Shown: positions 24,846-36,551 of the stretch, one piece after another
Layout of the letters: each line of letters begins with the position of its first letter
Numbering within the stretch: the first letter of the stretch is position 1
Source: Symsagittifera roscoffensis
Taxonomy: Eukaryota; Xenacoelomorpha; Acoela; Convolutidae
Direction of reading: 5' to 3'
Length of the DNA stretch: 64,000 nucleotides
Assembly: GCF_963678635.1 (NCBI RefSeq)
Contig: NC_087068.1
Coordinates: forward strand, 9,494,027 to 9,558,026
The notes under the pieces: model-generated
Seen by the model: the letters and a program-made list of their open reading frames with translations, nothing else
Databases searched by the model: none
What the model was told of the DNA's origin: nothing
Translations under genes and position numbers: made by a program

Positions 24846-26260
24846 CGGGTGCCTACCCACCTGGGGAGGTAAGGGGAGGCACCTAAATCGAGTATTTTTG
24901 GTTTTGACCTTTGTACGCGAGCGAAAGTGATTTTCTGTTATTAGCAAACATTGGGGTCAGCTTAACCCACTCCACTTGGACTTTCGATAAGAACGACAAA
25001 CAAGTAAAAATACAGCCCCGGAAAAAAATTGAGAACATCTATGGGGGGAAATGGGAATTTCGGGATGAAGATTTTATGAACAGCCCTAGCATATTAAATA
25101 AATTTTTATGGTGTTTTTTCGGATCAAAACGGACAGGGGGAAGGGAATTACCCAGCCCTTGGACTTCGGGGAATAAAATTAAAGATGACCAAAAATGGAA
25201 ACTTTTCAAGTATCACGGATGTTAAATTCCCGGTGGTGTGAGAACCACCCAATTCATACTAAAGGGAAAAAGTTAGGAAGAACCAAAATAAAATCATGCA
25301 AGGGGCATTTGTCAAATACAATTGGGAGCTGATTTTTTAGTTGAACCCAATGTTTGCTCAGTATGTCCTGATTAACTAAGTGCCACCCCGATGTTTAATT
25401 AAAGCTGACCTAATGGTTGATTCAGCTGATAAGTCCTGAGTGGCAGCTAGTTAAGTGAATGTTAGTAGGGATAGGGAACTGTACGCCTCTGACCGAACCT
25501 AAAGTAAATAAAGATAACGATATGCAATTCAGGCACAATCACCGAACTGGACAGAACAGTTGATAACTACTAGAGAGAGTAGTGGGTTCTCAGTTACTTA
25601 GAGAACAGTGGTTAACTACTATTAAGAGTAGTTGGCTCTCAATCAGAGTAGAGAGAACAATTGTGCTGTGAGAGCGAGTGGTTGGTTCTCAGTTAGTTAG
25701 AGAACAAGATTGAGACTTATAGAATTCAGACGGGTCCTGAGAGTGACTCGTAAAATTTTTAAAGTGAGTTCTCGACGCAAAATTTTTAGTGAAGCTTTGT
25801 AAAGCAAGTTGAAGAGTTGTTTAGAATTGTTTTTAAAGTGATTTGCAAGGGGCAGTTTTCGGGAACTTATCGCAGATTAAATTCATTGATACTTAATAAA
25901 TTGTATTCAGGCCACTTAGCGGCCCTTATACTCAGCAATTCACGTATTTATTTCTGAATTCAATTACTATCCAGTTTCTTGCGATTCTTTCCGAGGAAAA
26001 GAACAGTCGAGAGCAATTGAGTAAAGGGTACGCAACCCAGTGTAGTACATCGATCGACCACCAAACTCAACTTTTCAACCGATGGGATTGTCGCCAAATA
26101 CCGGATCATACCTCACACCTTGCTGGTTCTGGTATTTAGGGAAGGGACTCAGCGGACAATATAGAAGGGATATATTGGGTCTAAACAGTCAAATTTCCCA
26201 AAGACGACACTTTAATTTTCGCGTAAATTTAATTCGTATTATATAATTTGAATGACAATG
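24846..26260. other. GC-richer repeat-like segment, possible LTR or TE fragment
   Basis: Distinct in composition from the intron around it. It begins with a hairpin, GGTGCCTACCC...GGGGAGGCACC (24849-24882), has an unassigned 104-codon plus-strand frame (24911-25225), and carries a cluster of GTTCTC...GAGAAC palindromes at 25586-25705. It looks like part of another retroelement next to the LTR pair. I found no matching second copy in the window to prove it. Confidence 0.45.
25586..25705. repeat. Repeated GTTCTC/GAGAAC palindromes
   Basis: GTTCTCAGTTACTTAGAGAAC (25586-25606) and GTTCTCAGTTAGTTAGAGAAC (25685-25705) are near-identical imperfect palindromes about 100 bp apart. A diverged third (CTCTCAATCAGAGTAGAGAGAAC) lies between them, and TAACTACTA...TAGTAG phrases lie around them. 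Such spacing could give stacked hairpins. Confidence 0.6.
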
Positions 26261-27271
26261 TGTCCATTTAGGACAATGGGACAAAAATATTGTTCCGACT
26301 TTCGAAGAAAACGGAAAATATATGCTCAGTGTGGTGTTTTTTTTTCAGTTGATTTCTGCAATCCAAATAATAATTTTCAACACAAAATTTTTCGTACTCC
26401 ATTGAAGATATCGACTTTCTGAGTTCAAATATAAAAAAATTTTTAACCCGATTATTTTTTGTAAAGTTCTGGGGTTTGAAAATTGTAAATGTTCTGCACT
26501 AAATTTTGGACAGTGAAGTAAATGACAGTCGGAAAATTCAGGGCTTCACTCTGATATACGAGCAATCTTGTTTGATACTAAATACCTTGAATATCACGAA
26601 AACAACCCGTACTAATACTTCACAGACATGTAAATTCTAAATAACGACTTGGTTAAATATGCCATGCTGCTAGTAAAAGAAATTTTGATTCTGAGTGAAA
26701 ATCAACAATGATAACTGCATGCAATATCACAATTAACACCTAATTTACCAAAGAATAAAACAATACTAATTTTAAATATTAAATTTTGTTGAAAATTAAC
26801 TTTTCTTAGCTTCACGTTTCAGTTGTTCCATTTATTACAACTTTTGTTTTATTCAGCCCATATTTCCCATTTAAAATGTCTTTTTAGTCTGTTAAATTGA
26901 GAAACGGGTAGATTTTGGAAAAAACTCTGAGTTACAAGATATTAGTGCACTGCAACCTTTAACTTCAATTTTTTCTGGTTCAACAAACTTGTCAATGGAA
27001 CCACCTGATTGCTGCTTCAGAGCAACAAAACAAAAATAGTATTAAGATCACTAATAGCATAAAGAGTCTGCAATCTCACGTGAACCCCCTTATACAAAAA
27101 AAAACACGGTAGACCAAAAAAACACAAATATTGCCACTTTTTTCAATCAAAATCTTAGCTACGGTCAATTTTTTTAACAGGGAGAAATCAAGTAGCAAGG
27201 TTCGAATTCCTATTGATTTAAACATTTTACTTAGATAAAATAAAAAACAGTAGTTCGACAAAAATTTGTAC
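26261..27271. other. Intron 2, left end next to exon 2
   Basis: AT-rich. It contains the dispersed CAGTCGGAAAATTCAGGGCTTC motif at 26525-26573. No exon. Poly-C/T microsatellite DNA (27491-27533) lies on the far side of exon 2, in intron 1. Confidence 0.5.
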
Positions 27272-27383
27272 CTCTGCTGACATATGGACCATGTGAAAAG
27301 TGCTGGTGAGGTCCCTTCCGAGTACTGAGTGGACTTCGGACATAAGTTGAGGAATGTTATTCGAGGGGTCAATGAGCAACAAT
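27272..27383 (-). CDS. Glycosyltransferase exon 2
   Basis: Bounded by acceptor TTTCAG and donor GAG|GTACAA; 112 nt, entering in phase 2 and leaving in phase 0. It encodes residues 99-136 (beginning LLLIDPSNNIP), corresponding to the N-terminal Rossmann-like part of the family before the conserved D-L-F-x-D-T-P block. It is GC-richer than the surrounding intron DNA. Confidence 0.8.
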
Positions 27384-27794
27384 CTGAAACCACAATCATA
27401 ACCACTAAATTAATAACAACCGAACTCATTTATATTGTCTCGGTGTGCTATTTCATGACTTCGGTTTTTTGTGGACCCCCTCCATCAATTGCCCCCCCCC
27501 CCCTCCTCCTCATTCAATCCCCCCCCCCCCATTGAATGATTTCTCCTCATTAAATTTTTTGAGAGGAGGCTGTGGGCTCCTCTATGTAACCACTTTTGTA
27601 GGGGGAGTTTATATGCTGAATAAGCTTGATTTCAGCGCCTTATCTTCAAGCCTTGTGAAATTCAGATCTTTTTAGTGTTTTGAAAGAGCCTGGATAATCA
27701 TTTTGATCGACATAAAAGAAACTGGCAAGATGGAAGAAATTAATTTTTGATTGAAAATCCGTTTCCTTTTGCGCAGTAATTAATATTTTCTCAC

Positions 27795-28090
27795 CTTAAG
27801 CAAACTTCTGGCATCAATTTGACATAACTCTCAATCTCACATTGTATGAGTGGCTTAACCGTTTCTAAATACTTGGTCTCGATCATCCATACTGTATTTC
27901 CCGAGCTCCAACTCTCATTGCAGGGGTTCGAATCCCGACCTACACCAGTTTTCGCAATCTTTTCATATAGCCCTTCAAATTTTTCAGTGCCAAAAAAATA
28001 ATTTGCAATTGCATAAAAAATAATAACAATTAAAATAATCCACAAAATAATTAATCTGGTTTTTCTGAGCTGAACTGCGGCAAAGTACAT
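27795..28090 (-). CDS. Glycosyltransferase exon 1: signal anchor
   Basis: Starts at ATG 28090 and ends at donor AAG|GTGAGA with phase 2. It encodes residues 1-98: a short positively charged N-terminus (LRKTR), then a hydrophobic Ile-rich segment at about 13-33 acting as a type II membrane anchor, then the lumenal stem. An upstream in-frame stretch reaches a non-ATG codon at 28123 only, so 28090 is the first ATG. The stem includes an N-E-S sequon, a possible N-glycosylation site. Confidence 0.75.
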
Positions 28091-28541
28091 TATATCAGCG
28101 ATTCTAATGATTTTTGTACTCAAACTTTTTCAACGATGAAAAAAATCAAAACTGTGACTAATAATCATTCACGGTTTAGAAGTGTTCAGCTTCATGTGCA
28201 TTGGTGGTACAATAATGTACATTTATCAAAAATTATATGCGCGTCAAATACTAAGCAAACAAAACAAAACATTAAAGTAAAATTTTATTTGTGAAGCGGC
28301 ACTGAATTAAGTTGCTTTTTTAAATTCATTTCAAGTGAAACAAATATATTTGGTCTGTTTTGTCGACCTGTTTTGTGAATCCCCTATCATTCAACATATC
28401 TAGGGCCTTATTCAGCATTGAAGCAAGCCCCGTGGAACTCTGCTGCTTCATGTAAGAATGTCAGCTTTTTTTCTTCCCCATAGTTTTTGATGCTACGTGG
28501 CTGGAGTGACTGGCAGGAAACTTTCGAAATTTTTGATCGTT

Positions 28542-28875
28542 CTAGTCTAACAAAAAATGGTCTCAAGTTTCTGCGAAAAGCTGGTGCTTATACAATAACT
28601 TTGATTTTTATAAATAATTTTCTCAGAAAGTACTAACTTCTGCTCAATACATCACACTCTACTGTCTCAGCTGCTCTTTAAAACTTTCTGCCCTAAAATT
28701 TATACTTCAGATTCAAACAGTGCCTGGTATTGTGGCAAGTTTCAAGCTTTTTTTGCAACACGAGAAACGAACTGTAACGTCAATTGAGACAAACTAAAAG
28801 GCAAAATAAGCGCAAATTATTTTGTAATAAATATAGGAGATTCAATAAATCAAAAGTTGCGAATGAGAATAACCA
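28542..28875. repeat. Dispersed repeat, copy A
   Basis: Begins CTAGTCTAACAAAAAATGGTCTCAAG and continues to about GTTGCGAATGAGAATAACC. A diverged copy is at 60407-60747 in the same orientation; both share TCTGCGAAAAGCT and GTGGCAAGTTTCAAGC. There is no coding potential. This lies upstream of the glycosyltransferase start. Confidence 0.7.
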
Positions 28876-29198
28876 ATTCTTGTGATTAACCAGGTTTGTC
28901 GGCATTTATTTTGAAATTTTTTATTTCGCCCGATGCGAATACACTTCTTGAACCCAAGGTATTTATAATAACTTATATTGCAGATTCACTTGGTTCGACT
29001 AACATAATTGACATGATTATTCTCCGTAAATTGATCAACAAAAGCTCAAATTACATTAGCTTAACGCGGTTTTTACTGCTGAAAATCAATAATCTTTGCT
29101 TCTTAATCACGAGTGAATTTTAGTTTCAAACAGAGTATTTCAAATCAAAAATCCAAAAGAGAGATGTAATACAATTTAAAATCAGTGTTATAAGACCC

Positions 29199-29398
29199 NN
29201 NNNNNNNNNNNNNNNNNNNNNNNNNNNNNNNNNNNNNNNNNNNNNNNNNNNNNNNNNNNNNNNNNNNNNNNNNNNNNNNNNNNNNNNNNNNNNNNNNNNN
29301 NNNNNNNNNNNNNNNNNNNNNNNNNNNNNNNNNNNNNNNNNNNNNNNNNNNNNNNNNNNNNNNNNNNNNNNNNNNNNNNNNNNNNNNNNNNNNNNNNN
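29199..29398. other. Assembly gap (200 N)
   Basis: Run of N. It interrupts the Polinton-like hexon pseudogene, whose frame reaches the right edge of the gap. Confidence 0.99.
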
Positions 29399-30152
29399 GG
29401 AGAATATCGAATATATATTCCTGTCTGAATTGGTTTTGACGAGATGGAATGACAAAGGTTCTTGCAATCTAGTCCATATGAATGGATTGAGCAGGTTCTG
29501 TTCCAAGGTTCCATTGCAAGTATTGTTGATTAGGTGCAGCAACTAAAAATCTTCTAGTAAAATGCGAACAATCAATTATTTCCAGACCGACATTTGGAAT
29601 ATCAGAGAGCATGTAAAATAAGGCCGAACTCAAAATAGTTTATTACGAAATATGGAATTTGGTAGAAACAATTTTTTGCCGGTAAAAAAATCAATAGAGG
29701 GCCTCCTATAGAGCGAAAAAGTTATTCTTGATTCCACGAAAACTGCTCTCTCAGTTAACGGATGCATATCAAAGGCATCAGAATATTCTTCAAAACTGTA
29801 TCCATGACAAGCAAGTATTCCTTTATTAATCACTGCCGACGAGTTGAATTTTTTTCGATATCTGTGCCTTAGGAATAAATAATCCTTTGGCGTTTTAAAC
29901 CATTGTATTGTTAAAATTAACTTCACAATAGGAGAATTGGGAATTTAGTAGGTTGTTTACATAAGTTGAGTAAGGTTCGGGTTCCCAATCTGAATCAACC
30001 TCTGATTTTGCTTTATATTCCGCTTTTTTTCTCTTGAAAGAGTCAAACAACCTTCCCTTGAACAATTGAAGCCTTAAACTAAGATGGGTATCACGCATAT
30101 CCAAGTATAGGTTACAATTCCTTTTCAAATTCAATCTCAATAATGATTTCAT
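29399..30152 (-). pseudogene. Polinton-type hexon (major capsid) relic
   Basis: Starts at ATG 30152. The first frame (to 29895) includes YVNNLLNSQFSYCEVNFNN, a pattern of the first jelly-roll in Polinton/adintovirus double-jelly-roll capsid proteins. A frameshift follows. The second frame (29926-29630) has HGYSFEEYSDAFDMHPLTERA and LFLPN, further hexon-like blocks. A third frame (about 29600-29401) contains TFVIPSRQNQF, a well conserved C-terminal hexon motif, then enters the assembly gap. Role by family: the main shell protein of the virion. At least two frameshifts and an in-frame stop make it a pseudogene. Confidence 0.7.
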
Positions 30153-30465
30153 CTAGAGAAATACTGGGGAATAATTCTTGCGTGTAAGATGAAGTTACTG
30201 TTTTAAAAAGTGGGACTTTATCAAAAAATCTCCAAAGAAGATTTTGTTAAAGCACCTTAACAAAAATGGCTACTTTAGTTTGAACTCACTTTAAATTTTC
30301 AAAAATGTTTTTGCGAGAGCAACTGTTTTCGACCTATTTTTTCAAGAAACGGGTTAGGTTCTACTAGCTCTACGCTTGGATCTCTTTTTTCACCTCCCTA
30401 TTGTTTTTGAATTGTTTTTGTCCACTAATTTTTCGCAAATGTGTTAGTTTTTGCGCCCAAATTAA

Positions 30466-30585
30466 TTAGCTCCAAACCTTTTTGCAGCTGGGACTATAAA
30501 TTTTTTCAACAAAAGGGATTCCAGTTCTCCCAAGAGTTGGCCCAAGAGCACCAAAACCCTTTCCACGTTGCCTTGCATGACCACG
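30466..30585 (-). pseudogene. Possible pVI-like / glycine-rich minor virion peptide
   Basis: A minus-strand open patch between the penton and hexon relics, ending in TAA at 30466. It carries RQRGKGFGALG and GRTGIPFV. Short Gly/Arg-rich amphipathic peptides of this kind occur in adintovirus and Polinton genomes next to the capsid genes (pVI-like). The segment is short, so this rests on position and composition. Confidence 0.3.
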
Positions 30586-30827
30586 AAAAAATGGAAGTCT
30601 GCTGAATTTTGAGCAACCATTTTGTATGAATTATAAATCAAAAAAGATTGTTAAAAACCTTGCAAAATAAGAGAACAACTCAAGTAATTCCTACGGAGAC
30701 AAAAATAATTTTTTCGCCTTTACTATCTCATAGTTCGATCTCGATACTCTGGAAATAATCAAAGTTTAAACTTGTAGGGGACTGATAGCTCATGCACTGT
30801 ACTGTAGATATTACATCTCCATGTTTT

Positions 30828-31698
30828 TTATTTTGGAGATGAATGGAATACAACGCAAAAAGGAGTTTTTGTATCACCGACTATGTTATATTCTATTATA
30901 TTGCTATATATCATCAGAGAATGCATTATGTTAAAGACGTAAGAATATTGAAAATAATGCGGTGCTATTGTAATCATGAAAACCCCGGTTTGATTTTGTT
31001 CTAAGTCACAACCAAAAACGGGACTCAAATCAGAATTTTGAATACCCAACACTGATTGATTCTCTTTTGTGTAATTTTATCTACTGGTACAATTTTTCTG
31101 TTATATTTAAATGCTTGAGCATCTAGACATTCTGGAGTTTTTTGGTTCATGGCCACAACTATACCAACAATACTTCGATACAATCCTGTTTCAATCATTC
31201 TTTTCTCCACAGAACTTTCTCTGCCATCTACGAATCTGTTCAGACATACCCTCTACGAATCTATCCAGACTTATCATCTGTTCAGATTTGAAATGGGATC
31301 TAAGTCCTTTTGTTTTTTGCTTTGGTATTCATATTGATAATAGGTTCAAGTGGAATTTGGGTTGCTTCCATAGTGGAAAAGTAAATAACGGGAAAATCAG
31401 TATTTTTTGCCTTAGTGGTTTATATTCTTGTGTCTCGATTATCTAACATGATATTGTCTGACTGAGATAATCTAAATCTAGGAGAATTCAAAACTAAATC
31501 AATAGGATGCTTGGTGTTGCTTGTTTTCAACCTTGCATTCACAGCAGTGTAAATAGAATCAAAATCTTTCAGTACAATCTCCTCTTTTTCTTGCTTTTGT
31601 TCCAATTTTGTTGTTCTTCCGAATCGTATTTTTTGATTGATAAACTGAGTGAAGTATTGGAACAAACTGATCCATATAATGTCAGTTTTCAATGACAA
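30828..31698 (-). pseudogene. Polinton-type penton (minor capsid) relic
   Basis: The first frame, 31698-31420, holds DLVLNSPRFRLSQSDNIML. After several stops and frameshifts, the frame 31052-30828 contains SLMIYSNIIEYNIVGDTKTP, the conserved block of Polinton/adintovirus penton-type single-jelly-roll proteins (aromatic-tyrosine strand, then a VGDxxxP turn). The order on the minus strand, penton before hexon, fits the family. Multiple disruptions; not functional. Confidence 0.6.
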
Positions 31699-31979
31699 AA
31701 GGAGTAATAAGAGATATTAATTGTAAGCCTTCACGCGAGCTTAAAATAGTTCTCCTTTCAAGCAGTGAAGTTCTTCTTCGTGTGAGTTCCGATATTTCTC
31801 TTCGATATTTTACTACGTCTACTTTTCGGAGATCCTGTAGCTCGCCTCGTAGCAAATGTACTAGACATTCGCTGAGGAACTGAATTAAGTTTTTTTAAAC
31901 AATAGAGGATGAATTGTTTTTGAAGTTTAAGAGAAAATGTTTGAAATTTTGAGAGTTTAGAGACGTATTGTATGCTCAT
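31683..31979 (-). pseudogene. Small Polinton core-protein-like gene relic
   Basis: Two overlapping frames together cover one gene between the ATPase and the penton. The left part, in the frame ending at TGA 31683, reads LSECLVHLLRGELQDL, then RTSLLERR and LISLITPFVI. This matches the short conserved adintovirus/Polinton protein that begins with a leaf-like C-x-x-N/H-x-L helix, runs through a Lys/Arg-rich middle and ends hydrophobic. Basic character suggests a virion core or membrane-active role, but the function of this family is not settled. Confidence 0.5.
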
Positions 31980-31989
31980 AGTCCAAAAG

Positions 31990-32562
31990 TTTTGTTTTTA
32001 TTCCTGCAGGTAAAAAGGTTTTGGTGGAGTTGAACCGCTCTCTGTTCAATATTTTAGCATATCAATTTTTTTTGGAGTTAAATAAATGAGTAAAGGACCA
32101 TAAATAATAGATGTTGCATCTTGATACATTTATTTCAATTGCGATCCTAGACCTAGTTGTTGACTTAATGTATTGCGTTGTAAAACATCTCTCGGTGACT
32201 TGAACAAGACTATATGTGCATTTTCTAACTCTACATCTCTTCCCAATTTGCTTGATGAAACAAGTTATGCTTAATTTATATTGTATTCAATCCCCTGTGT
32301 AGCAACTTTTACAAACTGCTTACAGTTTGAAATTTCTTCACATGAGTCATTAAATACTACCAGGTATTTTGTTACTTTAATCAGAAGTTTTTCGATTAGT
32401 TCAAACTCAACTCCTCGGAAAAATTTATTGTTTTTTTTTTTGCATTTGTCCGTAAGGATGATAATAAAAATAGAAAATTTTGTTAAATTTGGGTTGAAAT
32501 TTATCAATTTTTCACCAATCAAAAATCAAATGCGATTTTGCAGATCCCGAGGGATCAAATAG
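31990..32562 (-). pseudogene. FtsK/HerA-type packaging ATPase relic
   Basis: The frame 32522-32271 contains KYLVVFNDSCEE, a Walker B strand (hydrophobics then N-D), in the position typical of A32/Polinton ATPases. After stops at about 32273 and 32267 the same frame continues with SKLGRDVELENAHIVLFK, SPRD and QQLGLG, then DATS: all signature blocks of Polinton/adintovirus ATPases. A further TAA lies near 32136. The Walker A region is not recognisable upstream. The role by family is ATP-driven packaging of viral DNA into capsids. This is the clearest of the Polinton relics. Confidence 0.75.
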
Positions 32563-32614
32563 CGAACTGAAAACTCCTTCTTTGGTTGAAATTATTTTAT
32601 TTATTGCTTTTAGG

Positions 32615-33700
32615 AAGGTAAAGTACAACCAACTGTATATGATAAAATTGCTACCCAAATTGTTGATTCTTTACATGTAGTGGATAACGAACAATTGCAC
32701 ATGCTACTATTAAAATTATGACAAAAAACTGAGGCAGGAAAAGTGACAGAGATCTATTACACATACATCCAAAAACTTCCATGATCTTTGTTCATGATTC
32801 TCTTCGTCAAAAACCAAATTTCCCAATTTTAATTGCTTGTCACATTCATTACCCGTCCCGATTTTGGAATGAAAAAATTGATAGTGCTTAATTTTTTTTA
32901 AGTTTTCCAAACACAACATAAATCAAGATGATTTATATGATTTACAAATTGTGAAAAAATCCTGTAGTCCATGTTTTGTGAGCAAATGCTTTTTTTTCTG
33001 CACAGTGAAGAGCTTTTGAATGTAGCAAATGGGTAGTTTTTAAACCTGCAATCATATTCTTCATCTTTGAAAAAAAAATCTGAAATTTTTGCCATGCGTA
33101 GTCATCCAAATTCATAAAAAAATTTTCTAAATTTTTTGACAGAATTTTACTTTTGACAGAATTTTACTTCTCCGTTTCTGGAGGTTTTAGTTGTTCAATA
33201 TTTTTCCAAGCTCAGTATAATTTTTATTACCACTGCTGCAAGTGATATCATGAAGATTTTTTGTACACCAAGCAGATTGAGGTATTGCTTTGAACTTTTT
33301 GGGAGGAAGAAAGGAAGGAATATCCCGCAGTTTGTCCATTTTTATAAACTCCTATTTCTTTGACTACTTTGTTTTCAATACACTCAATATCTAAACCAAC
33401 CAGCCTAAAGATAACTAATTTCGCTAAATTTTTTGGTTAAAATAACTACACTAGAACAATGCATATACTGTTGAAGCAAAAAACTTAAAATATAAACAGA
33501 AAATCAATCCAGTTAGGTGACCCAGAAAACAAGAACTAGGAAATCTAGGTACAGCATAGCAATAACCAGGTCTCTTATGCGTAGTAGATTTTGCAAATCC
33601 AGCTATATTATATAGAATTGCATGAAGTTTGACGATTTTAGTACTTGCAAAAAAATTAATCCATAAAGGAATTTCCGTATCCAATTAGAAAACCAAAAGA
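32615..33700. other. Unassigned part of the Polinton-like region
   Basis: Short open frames on both strands without a clear identity. The plus-strand patch 32615-32735 (VYDKIATQIVDSLHVVDNEQ, then a TAA) looks more protein-like than its surroundings. The minus frames at 33095-32898 and 32919-32716 may be the N-terminal part of the ATPase region, but no Walker A motif is visible. Confidence 0.35.
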
Positions 33701-34384
33701 AAACTTTTGATCCATTTCTTTCAAACTTATTTTCGGGTCCCAAACAAAACAGGTACAAAGATATCAGTTTTTTCTTTTTGCATTTGGTGAAAAGTCATGA
33801 TTAATCAAATAAAATTTTCGAAGAAGTCAAATCAAACTTCAAGTCCTGAACGTTTATTTTCTTAAGTGCATTCGCCAAGGATGATACAAATTTTTTTGAA
33901 AGCCTCCACAAAACAAAAAACCAAGGGTATTAAATCAGCCAATTTATCATTGTCATTTTTTGAACTGAAAGTTTAGATTATTTTTCCAAGTCTTTTTTTT
34001 CTATGATTTTCCATATGATCTAATTTCCCAATATCTGAACGATAATTTAGAAAATTTTTACGTCTTCCATTATGAAAAATCCACCATTTATCAAAAATTT
34101 GTGAATCTGTATCAAAATCTTCCAATTTTGGTAATTTTTGAGAATCCAACTTGCTTAGCGAAAAATTTTTGGGACGTTTTTTGTAAGACGATATGAAAAA
34201 ACCTAATTTTTTCGAACTTTAAAATTTTCCAGAAAAACCAACTTTCCAACTCATACTGCTGAGCTCAAAGAAATTTCAAAGAGTGATTGAAGAAGATGAA
34301 TATTTGATCTTCATGTCTATAACACTATCACTCAACAAAACTATGAAACATTGCAGTTCTCAAAAAAACATAAAGTCTCGCAAG

Positions 34385-34754
34385 TCTTGGGCGAGTTTTT
34401 CGAATTCGTTCAAAGTTTAGTTGACATAGGCAACTTGCTTCAAGGCTTCGTTCTCCTTTGCAGTGAAGAGTCGAATCTGAATGTAGGGTGGCTTGTTCAC
34501 ACTGTACTTCTTGATTGTGACATACACTCTCTTCTTCTTGTATAATGCTATGTCACACACCACATGACAGTTCGCAAATTGCTGCTCCATGGTTGAGTTT
34601 TTGTCAGAATAGGGTTCCAATATAGGAACAAGTCCAAAATCTTCAGCATCGTGAGTAATATGATTCCATATTGCTGATATCCTTTCTCCTTCTTTTTCAC
34701 CATCATAGACTTGCTGTGATTTTTCAATTTGTCCCAATTCATTTTATCTAGCAA
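34385..34754 (-). pseudogene. PC4-like protein relic
   Basis: Two overlapping minus frames (34754-34548 and 34737-34417) make one disrupted coding patch. The second has KKKRVYVTIKKY, then YIQIRLFTAKENEALKQ. After an in-frame stop it continues with a helix (NEFEKLAQDL). This beta-sheet-then-helix order, with the IxIRxFxxK pattern, matches the PC4 (transcriptional coactivator p15) fold, a single-stranded DNA binder. PC4-like genes in Polinton-like viruses are uncommon, so a host-derived fragment is an alternative. Confidence 0.4.
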
Positions 34755-36551
34755 CTGGAAGCAAGGTTCAAAGTAAATTGTTCAGTTTTAGCGTTTTTGG
34801 AATCAAGGAAATCTCCCATTTCTTTATCAATTTTTAGCAAAATCATTGTAGTTGCGAAGGAAACCTTTTCTGGGATACGTTTTTCATTTGAGACTCAGAG
34901 CCAACTGATAAGTAGTAGTTTTTTGAAAATAATGTCATTTGGAATTTGATAGACAATAGGAAATGTAGATTCATATGAGGTATTTTTAGCTTATATGTAT
35001 TAGTAAATAGGTGATGATCTAAATCTGGACATTGCGTATGTGCTAGAATTACTATATAAGCGAATCAGTGTAAATAAAAATCGTTCTCGATAAATAATCG
35101 TTGATGGCATCTGCAATGTGTCAAGCATATCCCACTTTTTATTTGGAATGCAATGCATAATCTCCTTTTATCTTTGTCTCAGAAAATTTTCATGAAATAT
35201 TCATTGGCACTCAAGACTGCTGTGTATCTAACCATTCACCATTCTGCCCAGTGGAAATTTGCAACCTCCACCAAGAGCAGATCGGATGGTTGCTCGATCA
35301 AATTTTGCAATGATTGGATAAATATCATTTCACGCACCATTTTGTTCACTGCGTTTATACTTTTTACAAATACAGATTTTATTTCATTATTATTTCATTA
35401 CGAGGTGAAATTTTTTGATCGTTTGAATGGTGCAATCGAACACAACTTGAAATGTAGAATACTGGAGAAAAATTGCCATCTGTTGCAAAGAAACGCCTGC
35501 TGCGAAAAAATTCCAAAAGAAATCATCTCAGCTCAGCCCAGAAGCTTGTGTCTTCCCAGATTCTTGGATCAACTTTTTTGGAAAGGACTCGAAATTCAAA
35601 GTTCAAAATGTTAGTCTTTTTGTTGAAAATTGTTGATTGTTTCATTGATTGTTACGGTTCTGTGAACAGTGAGCGTTTCAATTTTCTATTAGTAATTGAA
35701 TATTTGTTGATTAAAATTTTGTCAAAATTCATTTTTTTGCAATTTAAAAGTTTTTTCAACGAGTAAATTTACTTAGATTTTATTACATGTGCAATTTGTT
35801 TTTCGCAAAATGCAAAATGTGATTTGATTTTTTCAACAAGTTTGCAAAAATTACATTAAATTCATTACAAGATGTGAAAATTGTTCTGATCTTTTCAACA
35901 ACTGTTTGAAAAATTGTATGAAGTTTTTGTTTAAGATACAAGTCCTTCGTGGTTTTTTAAAAAGCATATAAGCATATGCAGAAACCTAACTTTTTTTTCT
36001 GATGCATATATAAAAATCGCAACTTTTTTTTGTAAACAAATTGCTAAATTAGTGCCAAAATTTTTTTCCTTATTGATGACTTTGAGTGTTATTCCCTGTC
36101 TTAATACATTGTTTCACCAATGTTTTTGATCAACATACATGCAAAAATTGTATTAATTAATGATCAAATTCAGAAAAAAGAAAATGATAAATTTTAAGTG
36201 GTAACAGCACAAGAAAGAATTGTTACAAAGTTTTTTAAAATGCGGAAAAATTTAAGGAAATTATTATTGAAAACGCAATATTTTTGCTCAATGTTTTTTT
36301 TAGCGTTTGTACTAAAAATATTCTGAATAATTTTACAAGAAAAAATTTTGATTTTTTAATACATGTGCAAAAAAAATGTTGTGAAATGTTTTGCAAAATG
36401 CAAAATTAATATGATTTTTTTAAACTCGTATGCAAAAATGGTCTAACAAACTTTTCTATGGCCTCTTAAATTATCTCTTTGTTCCTAACTTTTACAAAAT
36501 ATTAGTTTTAAAAAATTTAAATTAGAAAGCATACGACGTTATACAAATTAT
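34755..36551. other. AT-rich region, weak coding traces
   Basis: Frames at 35153-35614 and 35473-35766 (plus strand) are longer than expected by chance but lack motifs. The minus strand of 35150-35350 also has a protein-like patch ending in a TGGGCAGAATGG stretch. I could not assign any of these. They may be eroded Polinton genes (integrase, protease). Confidence 0.3.

Larger units (their letters stand above)
7574..28090 (-). other. Gene locus: A4GALT/A4GNT-like glycosyltransferase, 7 exons
   Basis: Seven minus-strand exons join with consistent phases into 1092 nt: 363 codons plus a stop. Exons in order are 28090-27795, 27383-27272, 15797-15640, 15248-15117, 14096-13963, 12105-11978 and 7705-7574. 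The product has a short cytosolic N-terminus, one signal anchor (about residues 13-33), a GT32-type catalytic region with a DXD motif at residues 179-181, and the ARKYCPIT-type C-terminus of the family. Length and order match vertebrate A4GALT/A4GNT (about 340-353 aa). Family knowledge places such enzymes in the Golgi membrane, adding alpha-1,4-linked galactose or GlcNAc to glycolipids or glycoproteins. The acceptor specificity cannot be read from sequence. Intron 2 is about 11.5 kb and full of transposons. The splice model is my inference; exon 5's acceptor and exon 4's GC donor are its weakest points. Confidence 0.8.

Noticed and set aside
27921-27955. tRNA T-arm-like GGGGTTCGAATCCC followed by ACACCA
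   Set aside because: It lies within exon 1 of the glycosyltransferase; no matching 5' acceptor stem, D-arm or anticodon arm lies upstream.
29126-29542. Open frames running through the N gap
   Set aside because: Frame across unknown bases has no meaning; only the hexon-like patch right of the gap is retained.
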